From assembly GCF_004136015.1 (NCBI RefSeq), contig NZ_CP024866.1, forward strand, positions 2,678,436-2,742,435: DNA of 64,000 bases, read 5' to 3'. Positions 40,722-49,964 of the stretch are shown in pieces. The position numbers and the translations under genes were made by a program. This DNA is from Pseudomonas sp. ACM7. GTDB taxonomy: Bacteria > Pseudomonadota > Gammaproteobacteria > Pseudomonadales > Pseudomonadaceae. The notes below the pieces were generated by a model. That model was not told the origin of the DNA. It did not search any database and saw nothing but the letters and a program-made list of their open reading frames with translations. Positions within the stretch are counted from its first letter, which is position 1. Each line of letters begins with the position of its first letter.

Positions 40722-42905
40722 CTAAATCGCTTCCAGCTTCGCGTAACCCAGCATCAGCCACTTGCTGCCTTCGCTGAAGTTCACCTGCACCCGAGCCTGA
40801 GCCCCGGCACCTTCGAAGTTCAGGATCACACCGTCGCCAAACACCGAATGCCGTACGGCCTGGCCGAGGCTGAACCCGGTATCCGGGATCTCGCTACCGC
40901 CAAACAGGCTGCTGGAGCTCTGCTGCTGGCCACCGCCGAACGGGCGGCTGACACTGTTGGACAGCCGCACTTCCTGGATCAGGCCTTTCGGTACTTCACG
41001 TACGAAACGCGACACCTTGTTGTAGGTCTCGCTGCCGTACAGGCGTCGAGTTTCAGCATAGGTCATCACCAGGTTCTGCATCGCCCGAGTGATACCGACG
41101 TAGGCCAAACGGCGCTCCTCTTCAAGACGACCCGGTTCTTCGAGGCTCATCTTGTGCGGGAACAGACCTTCTTCCATGCCCACCAGGAACACATAAGGGA
41201 ATTCCAGACCCTTGGCGCTGTGCAAAGTCATCAACTGAATGCTGTCTTCGTGCTCGTCGGCCTGAGTATCCCCGGCCTCCAGCGACGCGTGACCGAGGAA
41301 CGCCGCCAATGGCGTCAGGTCTTCATCTTCTTCAGCGTTTTCGAAGTTACGCGCGGCGCTGACCAGTTCCTCAAGGTTTTCTACCCGGGCCTGGCCTTTC
41401 TCACCTTTTTCCGCTTCGTGATAGGCGATCAGCCCGGACTGCTCGATGACGGTCTGGGTCATCAGATGCAGTGGCATTTCCATGCACTTGGCGGCGAGGT
41501 TCTCGATCAGCTCAATAAATGCGCCCAGCGCGCCGGCGGCACGACCGGTCAGGCCTTTATTAGCCACCAGCAGGCGCATGGCTTCCCACATCGACACATC
41601 GCTGTGACGGGCATGGTCGCGGATCGCTTCGACGGTTTTCTCACCGATACCACGGGCCGGGACGTTGATCACCCGCTCCAGCGCTGCATCGTTGCCGCGG
41701 CCTTCGAGCAAGCGCAGGTAGGCCATGGCGTTTTTGATTTCTGCCCGTTCGAAGAAGCGCTGACCGCCATAGATGCGGTACGGAATGCGCTCCCGCAACA
41801 AGGCTTCTTCCAGAACGCGCGATTGGGCGTTTGAGCGGTACAAAATCGCGATATCGCTGCGGGCCAGGCCGGTTTTCAACGCGCTTTCGATGGTTTCCAC
41901 CACGTAGCGTGCTTCATCGTGTTCGTTGAACGCGGCGTACAGGTTGATCGCTTCGCCTTCGCCGCCGTCGGTCCACAGCTCTTTGCCCATGCGTCCCGTG
42001 TTGTTGGCGATCAGGGCGTTGGCTGCCTTGAGGATGCCGGCGGTGGAGCGGTAGTTCTGCTCCAGACGAATGGTCTCGGCATCCGGAAAGTCGTCGGAAT
42101 ACTGATAAATGTTCTCGATTTTCGCGCCGCGCCAGCCGTAGATCGACTGATCGTCGTCGCCGACCACCATCAGGCTGTCGCCGCCCTTGGCCAGCAGTCG
42201 CAACCAGGCGTACTGCACGGCGTTGGTGTCCTGGAACTCGTCCACCAAAATGTGCCGGAAGCGCTTCTGATAGTGCGCCAGCAGGCCCGGATGATCGCGC
42301 CACAGATCGAGGGCGCGCAGCAGCAATTCGGAGAAGTCGATCACGCCAGCGCGCAGGCACGCAGCCTCATAGGCTTCATAAATGCTGCGCATGGTCGCCA
42401 GGAACAGATCGCCGCTGGCTTGAATGTGTTGCGGACGCAGACCTTCGTCTTTTTGCCCGTTGATGAACCATTGGGCCTGACGGGCCGGCCAGCGTTGCTC
42501 GTCCAGGCCCAGCTCGCGGATCACCCGCTTGACCAGTCGTTGCTGGTCGTCGCTGTCGAGAATCTGGAAAGTCTGGCTCAGGCCGGCTTCCTGCCAGTGC
42601 GCCCGCAACAAACGGTGCGCCAGGCCGTGGAAGGTGCCGACCCACATGCCGGCCGGGTTGATACCCATCAACTGCTCGATGCGATGGCGCATCTCGGCAG
42701 CGGCCTTATTGGTGAAGGTCACCGACAGGATGGAGTGGGGCGAGGCGTTTTCGACCTGGATCAACCAGGCGATACGGTGCACCAGCACTCGGGTTTTACC
42801 GGAACCAGCACCGGCCAGGACCAACTGACGACCCACGCGGGCAGCTACGGCCTGGCGTTGGGCATCGTTGAGGGAGTTCAGCAGAAGGGAGAGATCATCG
42901 CGCAT
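40722..42905 (-). CDS. uvrD: DNA helicase II UvrD
   Basis: A 727-residue SF1 3'-5' helicase used in nucleotide-excision and mismatch repair. Motifs: Walker A VLAGAGSGKTRVL, motif Ia FTNKAAAEMRHRI, motif II VDEFQDTN, motif III GDDDQSIYGWRGA, motif IV RLEQNYRST, motif V MTLHSAKGLEFPYVFL and motif VI LAYVGITRAM. The C-terminus ends with the small Tudor-like domain (VRHSVFGDGVILNFEGAGAQARVQVNF). Complete by length. No LexA-type CTG-N10-CAG box was seen in the gap to the divergent gene. Confidence 0.96.
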   Translation of the reverse strand: MRDDLSLLLNSLNDAQRQAVAARVGRQLVLAGAGSGKTRVLVHRIAWLIQVENASPHSILSVTFTNKAAAEMRHRIEQLMGINPAGMWVGTFHGLAHRLLRAHWQEAGLSQTFQILDSDDQQRLVKRVIRELGLDEQRWPARQAQWFINGQKDEGLRPQHIQASGDLFLATMRSIYEAYEAACLRAGVIDFSELLLRALDLWRDHPGLLAHYQKRFRHILVDEFQDTNAVQYAWLRLLAKGGDSLMVVGDDDQSIYGWRGAKIENIYQYSDDFPDAETIRLEQNYRSTAGILKAANALIANNTGRMGKELWTDGGEGEAINLYAAFNEHDEARYVVETIESALKTGLARSDIAILYRSNAQSRVLEEALLRERIPYRIYGGQRFFERAEIKNAMAYLRLLEGRGNDAALERVINVPARGIGEKTVEAIRDHARHSDVSMWEAMRLLVANKGLTGRAAGALGAFIELIENLAAKCMEMPLHLMTQTVIEQSGLIAYHEAEKGEKGQARVENLEELVSAARNFENAEEDEDLTPLAAFLGHASLEAGDTQADEHEDSIQLMTLHSAKGLEFPYVFLVGMEEGLFPHKMSLEEPGRLEEERRLAYVGITRAMQNLVMTYAETRRLYGSETYNKVSRFVREVPKGLIQEVRLSNSVSRPFGGGQQQSSSSLFGGSEIPDTGFSLGQAVRHSVFGDGVILNFEGAGAQARVQVNFSEGSKWLMLGYAKLEAI

Positions 42906-43163
42906 CGGGGCATTCTAGGGTGCGCCGTCACACCGGGCAAACCGAGCTTTGCATTAGCCGATGAAAGAAGCACGGATGACGACCGGTCGGTCACTGGCTG
43001 CAGGCGTTGGCGGGGCTCGCTCCGAGGCTTTTCAGCGGGTATGGGGGGCTGCAGTTTTTGTCGATTTTATGATCTGGAGCAGTTTGGTCCGGGCATTTGC
43101 TTGTGTATGCTCCGTCGACGTTTCGGGCTCATGCTCTCCATTATAAGAACAAGAACATTGCCT

Positions 43164-46037
43164 ATGACCCTCAGCACCGACCTGTCGGGCCCCGTTGTGG
43201 AGCCTCGGGTTATTCGCAAACAGTACGCCATGGAAATGGCGGTCGAACGCACGCGTCTGCTTTATCAGGGCTCGTTGCTGCCCACGTTATTCATGTTGAT
43301 CAACGGTCTGGTCTGCGCTGGCTTGCTTTGGAGTCCGCAGCGTTACTTCCTGGTCAGCGTCTGGCTGGTGTGGCTGTTGTCGCTGGTGGCGTTGCGGGTG
43401 ATTCAAGTCGCGGCCTTCGATTCGGCGATACCCAATCGTCAGGCCCATCCGATCTGGCGCCGCATGTTTTTGCTGGGTTCGGCCATGACCGGCCTGACCC
43501 TGGCTGGCGCCGGCATTGCCCTGGTACCCGCCGATAACTTCATTCAACAAGCCTGGGTGTTCGGCCTGATCGGCGCCGCAGCTCTTTCGGCCAGTGTTGC
43601 CTACGCGGTCAGCCTGCCGGGGTTCCTGTCCTTTACCTTGCCCTGTTTGTTGCCGGCCATCGGTTATCTGTTCTGGGGCGGCGATGAACAAGATCAGGGC
43701 TGGGGCTGGTTCGGCCTGATTTTACTGGGCGCGTTGAGTGTGGTCGCCTGGCAGGTCAATCGGCTCATCGATAGCGGACTGTTGCGGCGCTTTCAGAATC
43801 AGGCACTGATCGAACACTTGCAGCAGGCTCAAAGCTGCAGCGACCAGCTCAATCAAAAGCTGGCCAAGGAAATCGACCAGCGCCGTCGTGCCGAAGACGA
43901 GCTGCGGCAAATTCAGATCGAGCTGGAAAGCCGAGTTGCCCAGCGCAGCCTAGAGCTGGACGCTGCCAATCAGGCCCTGAGCAAGAGTGAAGCGCGTCTG
44001 GCGCTGGCGTTGAAGGCCAGTGAGCTCGGCTTGTGGGACTGGAACCTGCAAACCGACGAAGTCCATCACACCCACGTTCAGGAGCTGTTCGGCCTGGAGC
44101 CGGAATTCGTGACGGCGATGCTCCTCCACCTCAAGCCGCGCCTGCACCCCGATGACTTGCCATCGCTCAAGCGCGCGCTGGTCGAGCATTTGAAGGGCCG
44201 CAGCGAGGATTACCAAATCGAGTACCGCGTGCGCCACGGCGATGGCCATTGGGTCTGGATCGAGGACCGAGGACGAGCCGTTGAGCGCGGCGAAAATGGC
44301 CGAGTGATCCGCATGGTCGGCACCCGTCGCGACATCAGCGTCAGCAAAGGTCTGGAAGAACAGCGGCAATTGGCCGCGACGGTGTTCGAGGCCGCCAGCG
44401 AAGGCATTGTGATTTTCGATCCGAATTACGCGCTGATCGCGGTCAATCAGGCCTTCAGTCGAGTCACCGGCTACGACATTGAAGACATGATCGGACGCAA
44501 CGTGGTCGAGTTGCCATGCAGCCGCGATGCCCGCCGGCACTACGCGGCGATTCATCAGGCGCTGGAGCAGCACGGCAGTTGGCAGGGTGAGCTGGTAGAA
44601 ACCCGCAAGAATGGCGAGTTGTATCCGCAATGGTTGCAACTGAACGCTGTGCGCGACTCTCGGGGAAATGTAAGCCATATTGTAGGCTTCTTCGCCGATC
44701 TATCGGCTCGGCGTGAATCTGAAGAGCGCATGCGTTACCTGACGCATTACGACGAATTGACGGGCCTGGCTAACCGTTCTCTGTTCCGCGAACGGCTAAG
44801 CGAGGCCCATCAGCGGGTGCGTCAGGGCGGCTATCGCAGTCTGGCGTTGCTGCACGTCAATCTGGATCGTTTCAAGCTGCTCAATGACAGCCTTGGCCAT
44901 GAAATCGCCGACCAACTCTTGCAGAAGATGGCCCGGCGGCTGGTCAATGCGTTGCCTGAAGCAGACACCATCGCTCGCTTATCCGGCGATGAGTTTGCCG
45001 TGTTGTTCAATGCCTACGGCAACCTGTCGAGCCTGGCGCGGGTGGCGACCCGACTGTCGACCAAGCTGCGCTTGCCGATCACTGTCGAGGGCCATGAACT
45101 GGTGGTTAGCGCATCCATGGGCATCAGTATGTTGCCGGACAATGCGCGAGAAATTTCCGCGCTGGTCCATCAGTCAAATATGGCCATGCAGCACGCCAAG
45201 CACTTGGGCGGAAATAACTTCCAGTTCTACACCGATAGCCTGCAAGCCAGCACGCTGGAGCGCTTGCAGCTGGAAAATCAGCTGCGTAAAGCCATCGAAG
45301 AGAAGCAGCTGAAGGTGTTTTACCAACCGAAGCTGTGCCTCGCCACGGGTCGGTTGAATGCCGCCGAGGCGCTGGTGCGCTGGGATCACCCGACCATGGG
45401 CCGTGTGCCGCCGGGGGACTTTATCGGCTTGGCCGAGGAAACCGGGTTGATCGGCCCGATCGGCGAGTTCGTGTTGCGTCAGGCCTGCTGGCAAGCCTGT
45501 GAGTGGCAGCGTCAGGGGCTTGAACCAATACGGGTGTCGGTCAATCTGTCGGTGCATCAATTGCGTCAGGGCAAACTGGTCAGCCTGGTGCGTCAGGTGC
45601 TGGAAGAAACCGGTCTGGCGCCGCACTACCTCGAGCTGGAACTCACCGAAAGTCAGTTGCTGGACAGCGTCGAGCACATCATCGCGACCTTCCAGCAATT
45701 GCGCGATCTGGGCGTGAAACTGGCGATCGATGATTTCGGCACGGGTTATTCATCCCTGAGCTACCTCAAGCGCATCCCCGTGGATTACGTGAAGATCGAT
45801 CAGGCGTTTATCCGCGGGCTGGGGGAGGGCAGCGAGGATGCGGCGATCACCCGGGCAATCATTGCCATGGCGCACGGCCTGTCGCTCAAAGTGGTGGCTG
45901 AGGGTGTGGAGCGGGCAGAGCAGTTGGAGTTTTTGAAAGTCGAGCACTGCGATGAAGTGCAGGGTTATTTGATTAGCCGCCCGGTCGAGGCCGATGGCCT
46001 GGCGGCGCTGTTGCGTGCGGACGCGAAACCCTTGTAG
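43164..46037 (+). CDS. Membrane-bound PAS-GGDEF-EAL protein (c-di-GMP turnover)
   Basis: A 957-residue protein. Six or so helices at the N-terminus (about 35-215), a coiled coil (QKLAKEIDQRRRAEDELRQIQIELESR), two PAS domains (about 275-400, 405-520), a GGDEF domain (about 525-690) and an EAL domain (about 700-950). The GGDEF motif is SGDEF and the inhibitory RxxD site five residues upstream is PEAD, so feedback inhibition by c-di-GMP is lost and synthesis is uncertain. The EAL domain keeps EALVRW, NLSVHQL, ELTES, DDFGTGYSS, KIDQAF and EGVE, so it should be an active phosphodiesterase. The ATG is inferred from the protein; the open frame upstream is antisense to uvrD. Confidence 0.92.
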   Translation: MTLSTDLSGPVVEPRVIRKQYAMEMAVERTRLLYQGSLLPTLFMLINGLVCAGLLWSPQRYFLVSVWLVWLLSLVALRVIQVAAFDSAIPNRQAHPIWRRMFLLGSAMTGLTLAGAGIALVPADNFIQQAWVFGLIGAAALSASVAYAVSLPGFLSFTLPCLLPAIGYLFWGGDEQDQGWGWFGLILLGALSVVAWQVNRLIDSGLLRRFQNQALIEHLQQAQSCSDQLNQKLAKEIDQRRRAEDELRQIQIELESRVAQRSLELDAANQALSKSEARLALALKASELGLWDWNLQTDEVHHTHVQELFGLEPEFVTAMLLHLKPRLHPDDLPSLKRALVEHLKGRSEDYQIEYRVRHGDGHWVWIEDRGRAVERGENGRVIRMVGTRRDISVSKGLEEQRQLAATVFEAASEGIVIFDPNYALIAVNQAFSRVTGYDIEDMIGRNVVELPCSRDARRHYAAIHQALEQHGSWQGELVETRKNGELYPQWLQLNAVRDSRGNVSHIVGFFADLSARRESEERMRYLTHYDELTGLANRSLFRERLSEAHQRVRQGGYRSLALLHVNLDRFKLLNDSLGHEIADQLLQKMARRLVNALPEADTIARLSGDEFAVLFNAYGNLSSLARVATRLSTKLRLPITVEGHELVVSASMGISMLPDNAREISALVHQSNMAMQHAKHLGGNNFQFYTDSLQASTLERLQLENQLRKAIEEKQLKVFYQPKLCLATGRLNAAEALVRWDHPTMGRVPPGDFIGLAEETGLIGPIGEFVLRQACWQACEWQRQGLEPIRVSVNLSVHQLRQGKLVSLVRQVLEETGLAPHYLELELTESQLLDSVEHIIATFQQLRDLGVKLAIDDFGTGYSSLSYLKRIPVDYVKIDQAFIRGLGEGSEDAAITRAIIAMAHGLSLKVVAEGVERAEQLEFLKVEHCDEVQGYLISRPVEADGLAALLRADAKPL

Positions 46038-46110
46038 GGGCTACATGGAGCGCATGTGGCGTGAAATGGGGACATCGAGTTACGCATTGAGCAGGCAAAA
46101 AGCCGATTCA

Positions 46111-46125
46111 TGTAGTATAACTACA
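46111..46125 (+). promoter_or_regulatory. Palindromic operator of the RpiR/HexR-type regulator
   Basis: TGTAGTATAACTACA has perfect 6-base arms TGTAGT/ACTACA around ATA. HexR-type RpiR regulators bind TGTAnT-type palindromes, so autoregulation is likely. It lies 48 bases before the start of the regulator gene. Confidence 0.6.
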
Positions 46126-46172
46126 AGCGTGCTACATCCCCGGCACCTGCCAATAACAAAGAGTCCAGCCCT

Positions 46173-47039
46173 TTGAATCTGCTGCAACACATCGCCCAGT
46201 CACGCCACCTCTTACGCAAGTCGGAGCTCAAGGTCGCCGACCACGTGCTGCTTGATCCTGCGGCGGTGATGCACAGCTCCATGGCCGACCTGGCCCACAA
46301 CGTAGGCATCAGCGAACCGACCATCGTGCGGTTCTGTCGCGCCATCGGTTGCTCCGGTTTCCAGGACTTGAAGCTGAAGCTGGCACAGAGCCTGGCTGCC
46401 GGCGCGAGCTTCGGGCAGTTTGCGATTCATGAAGACGACTCGGTCGCTGACTACAGCCTGAAAATCTTCGACACCACCCTGCACACGCTGATGGAGGTTC
46501 GCGAGAAGCTTGATCCGGTGGAGTTGCAGCGTGCTGTGTCGCTCATGTCGCAGGCCCAGCGGGTCGAGTTCTATGGCTTTGGCGCGTCGGGTGCTGTGGC
46601 GGCCGATGCCCAGCACAAGTTCTTCCGTTTGTTGCTGACGGCGGCGGCGTATTCCGACCCGCACATGCAGGCGATGTCGGCGGTCACGTTGAAACCGACC
46701 GACGTGGCGATCTGTATTTCCCAGTCCGGGCGTTCCAAAGATTTGTTGATCACCGCCAATCTGGTGCGCGAAAGCGGCGCTTCGCTGATTACCTTGTGCC
46801 CGAGCCAGACACCGTTGGCGGAACTGTCGACCGTCAACCTGGCGATCGATGTGCACGAAGACACTGAGATCTATACGCCGCTGACCTCGCGCATCGCCCA
46901 CCTGGTGGTGATCGATGTGTTGGCGATGGGCGTGGCCATGGCGCGCGGGCCGAGCCTGGTCAATCACCTCAAGAGCGTCAAGCGCAGCCTGCGTAGCTTG
47001 CGGTTGTCGCCTAAATCGGTAAAAGCGCTGGACGATTAA
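46173..47039 (+). CDS. RpiR/HexR-family transcriptional regulator
   Basis: A 288-residue regulator: N-terminal helix-turn-helix of RpiR type (about 1-77: SELKVADHVLLDPAAVMHSSMADLAHNVGISEPTIVRFCRAIGCSGFQDLKLKLAQSLA) and a SIS sugar-phosphate domain (about 110-265: VEFYGFGASGAVAADAQHKFFRL, ICISQSGRSKDLL). HexR senses 2-keto-3-deoxy-6-phosphogluconate; this paralogue lies next to pycR/pycA/pycB, a location I recall from P. aeruginosa too, and may tie pyruvate carboxylation to sugar flux. The start is a TTG with a weak ribosome site (AAGAG), judged by the fit of MNLLQHIAQS. Confidence 0.9.
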   Translation: MNLLQHIAQSRHLLRKSELKVADHVLLDPAAVMHSSMADLAHNVGISEPTIVRFCRAIGCSGFQDLKLKLAQSLAAGASFGQFAIHEDDSVADYSLKIFDTTLHTLMEVREKLDPVELQRAVSLMSQAQRVEFYGFGASGAVAADAQHKFFRLLLTAAAYSDPHMQAMSAVTLKPTDVAICISQSGRSKDLLITANLVRESGASLITLCPSQTPLAELSTVNLAIDVHEDTEIYTPLTSRIAHLVVIDVLAMGVAMARGPSLVNHLKSVKRSLRSLRLSPKSVKALDD

Positions 47040-47044
47040 AGTCA

Positions 47045-47118
47045 AAAGATCGCAGCCTTCGGCAACTCCTACATGGGAATGTGTACATCTGTAGGAGCTG
47101 CCGAAGGCTGCGATCTTT
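47045..47118. repeat. Inverted repeat pair, REP family B; may act as terminator
   Basis: AAAGATCGCAGCCTTCGGCA is repeated inverted as TGCCGAAGGCTGCGATCTTT; arms of 28 bases are 18 bases apart and a T-rich stretch follows. It begins 5 bases after the RpiR stop. Confidence 0.88.
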
Positions 47119-47233
47119 GCTTTTTGGGTTCACATCACTCGGCAAGGTTCATCTCCCTGTAACCCGTCCGCCGCCAAACCGTCATCCCTCGCGCCTATCT
47201 TGAAACTCCCGTAATCGCCTTGGGAGACTCGAA

Positions 47234-47443
47234 ATGGCCCAGCCCTACGAAGAACGCAACAGCGCCGCCAGAACCCGTCGTCAGCAGGAAGACCAGCGCC
47301 GCATGGAATTTCGCCGCGCTATCGAAGATCGCTGCGAACGTCGCCAACTGCTGGCCGAGATCGGTGATTTCCCTGAGCTGGAGCTCAACTACTGGCAGGC
47401 GGCACCGGCAACTTCGCGTCGAAACGCTCAACCAGCGCGCTGA
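47234..47443 (+). CDS. Small basic protein, PA3496-like family
   Basis: A 69-residue charged protein (AARTRRQQEDQRRMEFRRAIEDRCERRQLLAEIGDFPELELNYWQ). This pattern matches a small pseudomonad family annotated as PA3496-type putative envelope integrity proteins; its function is not established. It has no signal or membrane helix. Its 3' end overlaps the 3' end of the convergent pycR gene by about 59 bases, which suggests antisense contact between the two messages. Confidence 0.75.
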   Translation: MAQPYEERNSAARTRRQQEDQRRMEFRRAIEDRCERRQLLAEIGDFPELELNYWQAAPATSRRNAQPAR

Positions 47444-48347
47444 TCTGCACCCGCTCACTGCGAATAAACGCAAGGAACGCGTGCGCCACCGGTGACAGCC
47501 GTTTCGCTTTGGCCTGCACCAGGCACCAACTGCGATACAACGGCAGCTCTTCGACCGGCAGCTCTATGAGAGCGCCGGTCGCCAACTCAAGGTTCAGGGC
47601 GTGGCGCGTCAATAGCGCCAGGCCCAGACCCGCCCGTACGCATTCACGCTGGGCTTCGGCCGACGCCACCTCCTGGGTTTGCGTGAAGTGCACGCGCTTC
47701 TCCTTGAAATACTCCTCGCAAGCCAGTCGCGTGCCGGAACCCGGCTCACGCAACAGCAGCGTATAAGGCTCCAGATCCTGCAAGCGCAGTGGTCCCATAT
47801 GGGACAGCGGATGATCCGGCGGCGCCACGGCCACAATTGGATTGTTGAGAAACGGCAGAAACTCCAACCCCATGTCTTGCGGCACCATCGACATGATCAC
47901 CAAATCATCGCGGTTGTCCGACAGGCGTCGAATCACTTGTCCGCGGTTAACCACCGTCAGGTGCAGGTTTACTTCAGGATGCTGGCGCTTGAACGCGGCA
48001 AACAGGTGCGGCACGAAATACTTGGCGCTGGATTCCACCGCCAGTTTCAGCTGCCCTTGTAGTGAGCCCTGCATGTCAGAAAGCTGCATGTCGAGGTTTT
48101 CCAAGCGCCCGAAAATGTCGCGGCTGGCGCGTTGAAGAGCTTCGGCGGCCTCGGTCATGTAGAGCTTTTTGCCGACGTAATCGAACAAAGGCTGACCAAT
48201 CAGCTCTTCAAGTTGACGAATCTGTAGGCTCACGGCAGGTTGTGTGAGAGACATTTCATCGGCTGCGCGGCTGTAGGACCGCAAATCACAGACCTCATTG
48301 AAGATCTGTAATTGACGCAATGTCATACGCATCAGGGACTTACGCAT
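47385..48347 (-). CDS. pycR: LysR-family regulator PycR
   Basis: A 320-residue LysR protein. The helix-turn-helix (QIFNEVCDLRSYSRAADEMSLTQPAVSLQIRQLEELIG) lies at about 12-50, the effector domain at about 95-305. It is divergent from pycA, the setting in which PycR controls pyruvate carboxylase and wider metabolism in P. aeruginosa. A palindrome in the gap to pycA is the expected binding site. The start may lie 5 or 7 codons further in (MRMTLRQ or MTLRQ). The 3' end runs into the convergent small gene. Confidence 0.9.
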   Translation of the reverse strand: MRKSLMRMTLRQLQIFNEVCDLRSYSRAADEMSLTQPAVSLQIRQLEELIGQPLFDYVGKKLYMTEAAEALQRASRDIFGRLENLDMQLSDMQGSLQGQLKLAVESSAKYFVPHLFAAFKRQHPEVNLHLTVVNRGQVIRRLSDNRDDLVIMSMVPQDMGLEFLPFLNNPIVAVAPPDHPLSHMGPLRLQDLEPYTLLLREPGSGTRLACEEYFKEKRVHFTQTQEVASAEAQRECVRAGLGLALLTRHALNLELATGALIELPVEELPLYRSWCLVQAKAKRLSPVAHAFLAFIRSERVQISALVERFDAKLPVPPASS

Positions 48348-48384
48348 TTTATGGGCGCTCTCACCGCAGGCTGATGCGTCAACT

Positions 48385-48400
48385 ATAAGTCTTTACTTAT
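48385..48400. promoter_or_regulatory. Palindrome between pycR and pycA, likely PycR site
   Basis: ATAAGTCTTTACTTAT has perfect 6-base arms around CTTT and lies in the 190-base divergent gap, 38 bases from the pycR start. LysR proteins bind such A/T-rich dyads near their own promoter. Confidence 0.55.
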
Positions 48401-48487
48401 GGCTGACCCAATAATTAATCATTTTTGTTAATCCCTTGTGGGGGCTAGTGTGGTGCTGCGACTGAATTGAAACATTTGGTCACGCGT

Positions 48488-48507
48488 CGACCTGGTCTAA
48501 CAGGTCG
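48488..48507 (+). other. Hairpin in the pycA leader
   Basis: CGACCTG and CAGGTCG form a 7-bp stem with a 6-base loop, 30 bases before the pycA GTG. No T-run follows, so a role in mRNA stability is more likely than termination. Confidence 0.4.
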
Positions 48508-48537
48508 TGGGTACCACCGGCTCAAGGGAACCTCCAA

Positions 48538-49953
48538 GTGATAAAAAAGATCCTGATCGCCAACCGTGGTGAGATTGCCGTACGAATCGTACGTGCCTGC
48601 GCCGAGATGGGCATTCGCTCGGTCGCGATCTATTCCGACGCCGACCGCCATGCGTTGCATGTGAAGCGCGCGGACGAGGCCCACAGCATCGGTGCCGAGC
48701 CACTGGCCGGTTACCTGAATGCGCGCAAGCTGGTGAATCTGGCGGTAGAAACCGGTTGCGATGCGCTGCACCCCGGCTACGGCTTCCTCTCGGAAAACGC
48801 TGAACTGGCAGATATCTGCGCAGAGCGCGGCATCAAGTTCATCGGTCCATCGGCTGAAGTGATTCGCCGCATGGGCGACAAGACCGAAGCCCGTCGCAGC
48901 ATGATCAAGGCTGGCGTACCCGTCACCCCGGGGACCGAAGGCAACGTCGCGGATATTGCGGAAGCCTTGATCGAAGGCGACCGCATCGGTTATCCGGTGA
49001 TGCTCAAGGCGACTTCCGGTGGTGGTGGCCGTGGTATCCGTCGCTGCGACAGCCGGGAAGAACTTGAACAAGCATTCCCTCGGGTTATTTCCGAAGCCAC
49101 CAAGGCCTTCGGTTCCGCGGAAGTGTTCCTGGAAAAATGCATCGTCAATCCGAAACACATCGAAGCGCAGATCCTCGGCGACAGCTTCGGCAACGTGGTG
49201 CACCTGTTCGAACGTGACTGCTCGATCCAGCGTCGCAACCAGAAGCTCATCGAGATCGCCCCGAGCCCGCAACTGACCCCTGAACAGCGCGCCTACATCG
49301 GCGACCTGTCGGTGCGGGCAGCCAAGGCCGTGGGTTACGAGAACGCCGGCACCGTGGAGTTCCTGCTCGCCGAGGGCGAGGTGTACTTCATGGAGATGAA
49401 TACCCGGGTGCAGGTGGAACACACCATCACCGAAGAAATCACCGGCATCGACATCGTTCGCGAGCAGATTCGCATCGCCTCCGGTCTGCCGCTTTCGGTG
49501 AAACAGGAAGACATCCAGCACCGCGGTTTCGCGCTGCAATTCCGGATCAACGCCGAAGACCCGAAAAACAATTTCCTGCCGAGCTTTGGCAAGATCACCC
49601 GTTATTACGCGCCCGGCGGCCCCGGCGTGCGTACCGACACGGCGATCTACACCGGTTACACCATTCCGCCGTTCTACGACTCCATGTGCCTGAAACTGGT
49701 GGTCTGGGCGCTGACCTGGGAAGAGGCGATGGACCGTGGCTTGCGCGCCCTCGACGACATGCGTCTGCAAGGGGTCAAGACCACCGCCGCGTACTACCAG
49801 GAAATCCTGCGTAACCCAGAATTCCGTAGCGGCCAGTTCAACACCAGCTTCGTTGAAAGCCACCCTGAACTGACCAACTACTCGATCAAGCGCAAACCCG
49901 AAGAGCTGGCCCTGGCCATCGCCGCCGCCATCGCCGCCCACGCAGGCCTGTGA
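48538..49953 (+). CDS. pycA: Pyruvate carboxylase subunit A (biotin carboxylase)
   Basis: A 471-residue ATP-grasp enzyme that carboxylates biotin with bicarbonate and ATP. Visible: KKILIANRGEIAVRIVRACAEMG at the start, the glycine-rich loop KATSGGGGRGIRRC, HPGYGFLSENAELA, EAQILGDSFGNVVHLFERDCSIQRRNQK and EMNTRVQVEHTITEEITGIDIVREQI. With the next gene it forms the two-subunit pyruvate carboxylase that refills oxaloacetate. The start is a GTG with an AAGGGAACC region upstream. pycB starts 11 bases after its stop. Confidence 0.94.
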   Translation: MIKKILIANRGEIAVRIVRACAEMGIRSVAIYSDADRHALHVKRADEAHSIGAEPLAGYLNARKLVNLAVETGCDALHPGYGFLSENAELADICAERGIKFIGPSAEVIRRMGDKTEARRSMIKAGVPVTPGTEGNVADIAEALIEGDRIGYPVMLKATSGGGGRGIRRCDSREELEQAFPRVISEATKAFGSAEVFLEKCIVNPKHIEAQILGDSFGNVVHLFERDCSIQRRNQKLIEIAPSPQLTPEQRAYIGDLSVRAAKAVGYENAGTVEFLLAEGEVYFMEMNTRVQVEHTITEEITGIDIVREQIRIASGLPLSVKQEDIQHRGFALQFRINAEDPKNNFLPSFGKITRYYAPGGPGVRTDTAIYTGYTIPPFYDSMCLKLVVWALTWEEAMDRGLRALDDMRLQGVKTTAAYYQEILRNPEFRSGQFNTSFVESHPELTNYSIKRKPEELALAIAAAIAAHAGL

Positions 49954-49964
49954 GGAATATTCCA

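Noticed and set aside
41919..43163. A 415-residue N-terminal extension of the GGDEF/EAL gene
   Set aside because: It is antisense to uvrD and shows no domain; the membrane domain begins properly at ATG 43164.
42906..43163. Possible LexA site before uvrD
   Set aside because: No CTG-N10-CAG match with the usual inner A/T pattern was found in the gap.
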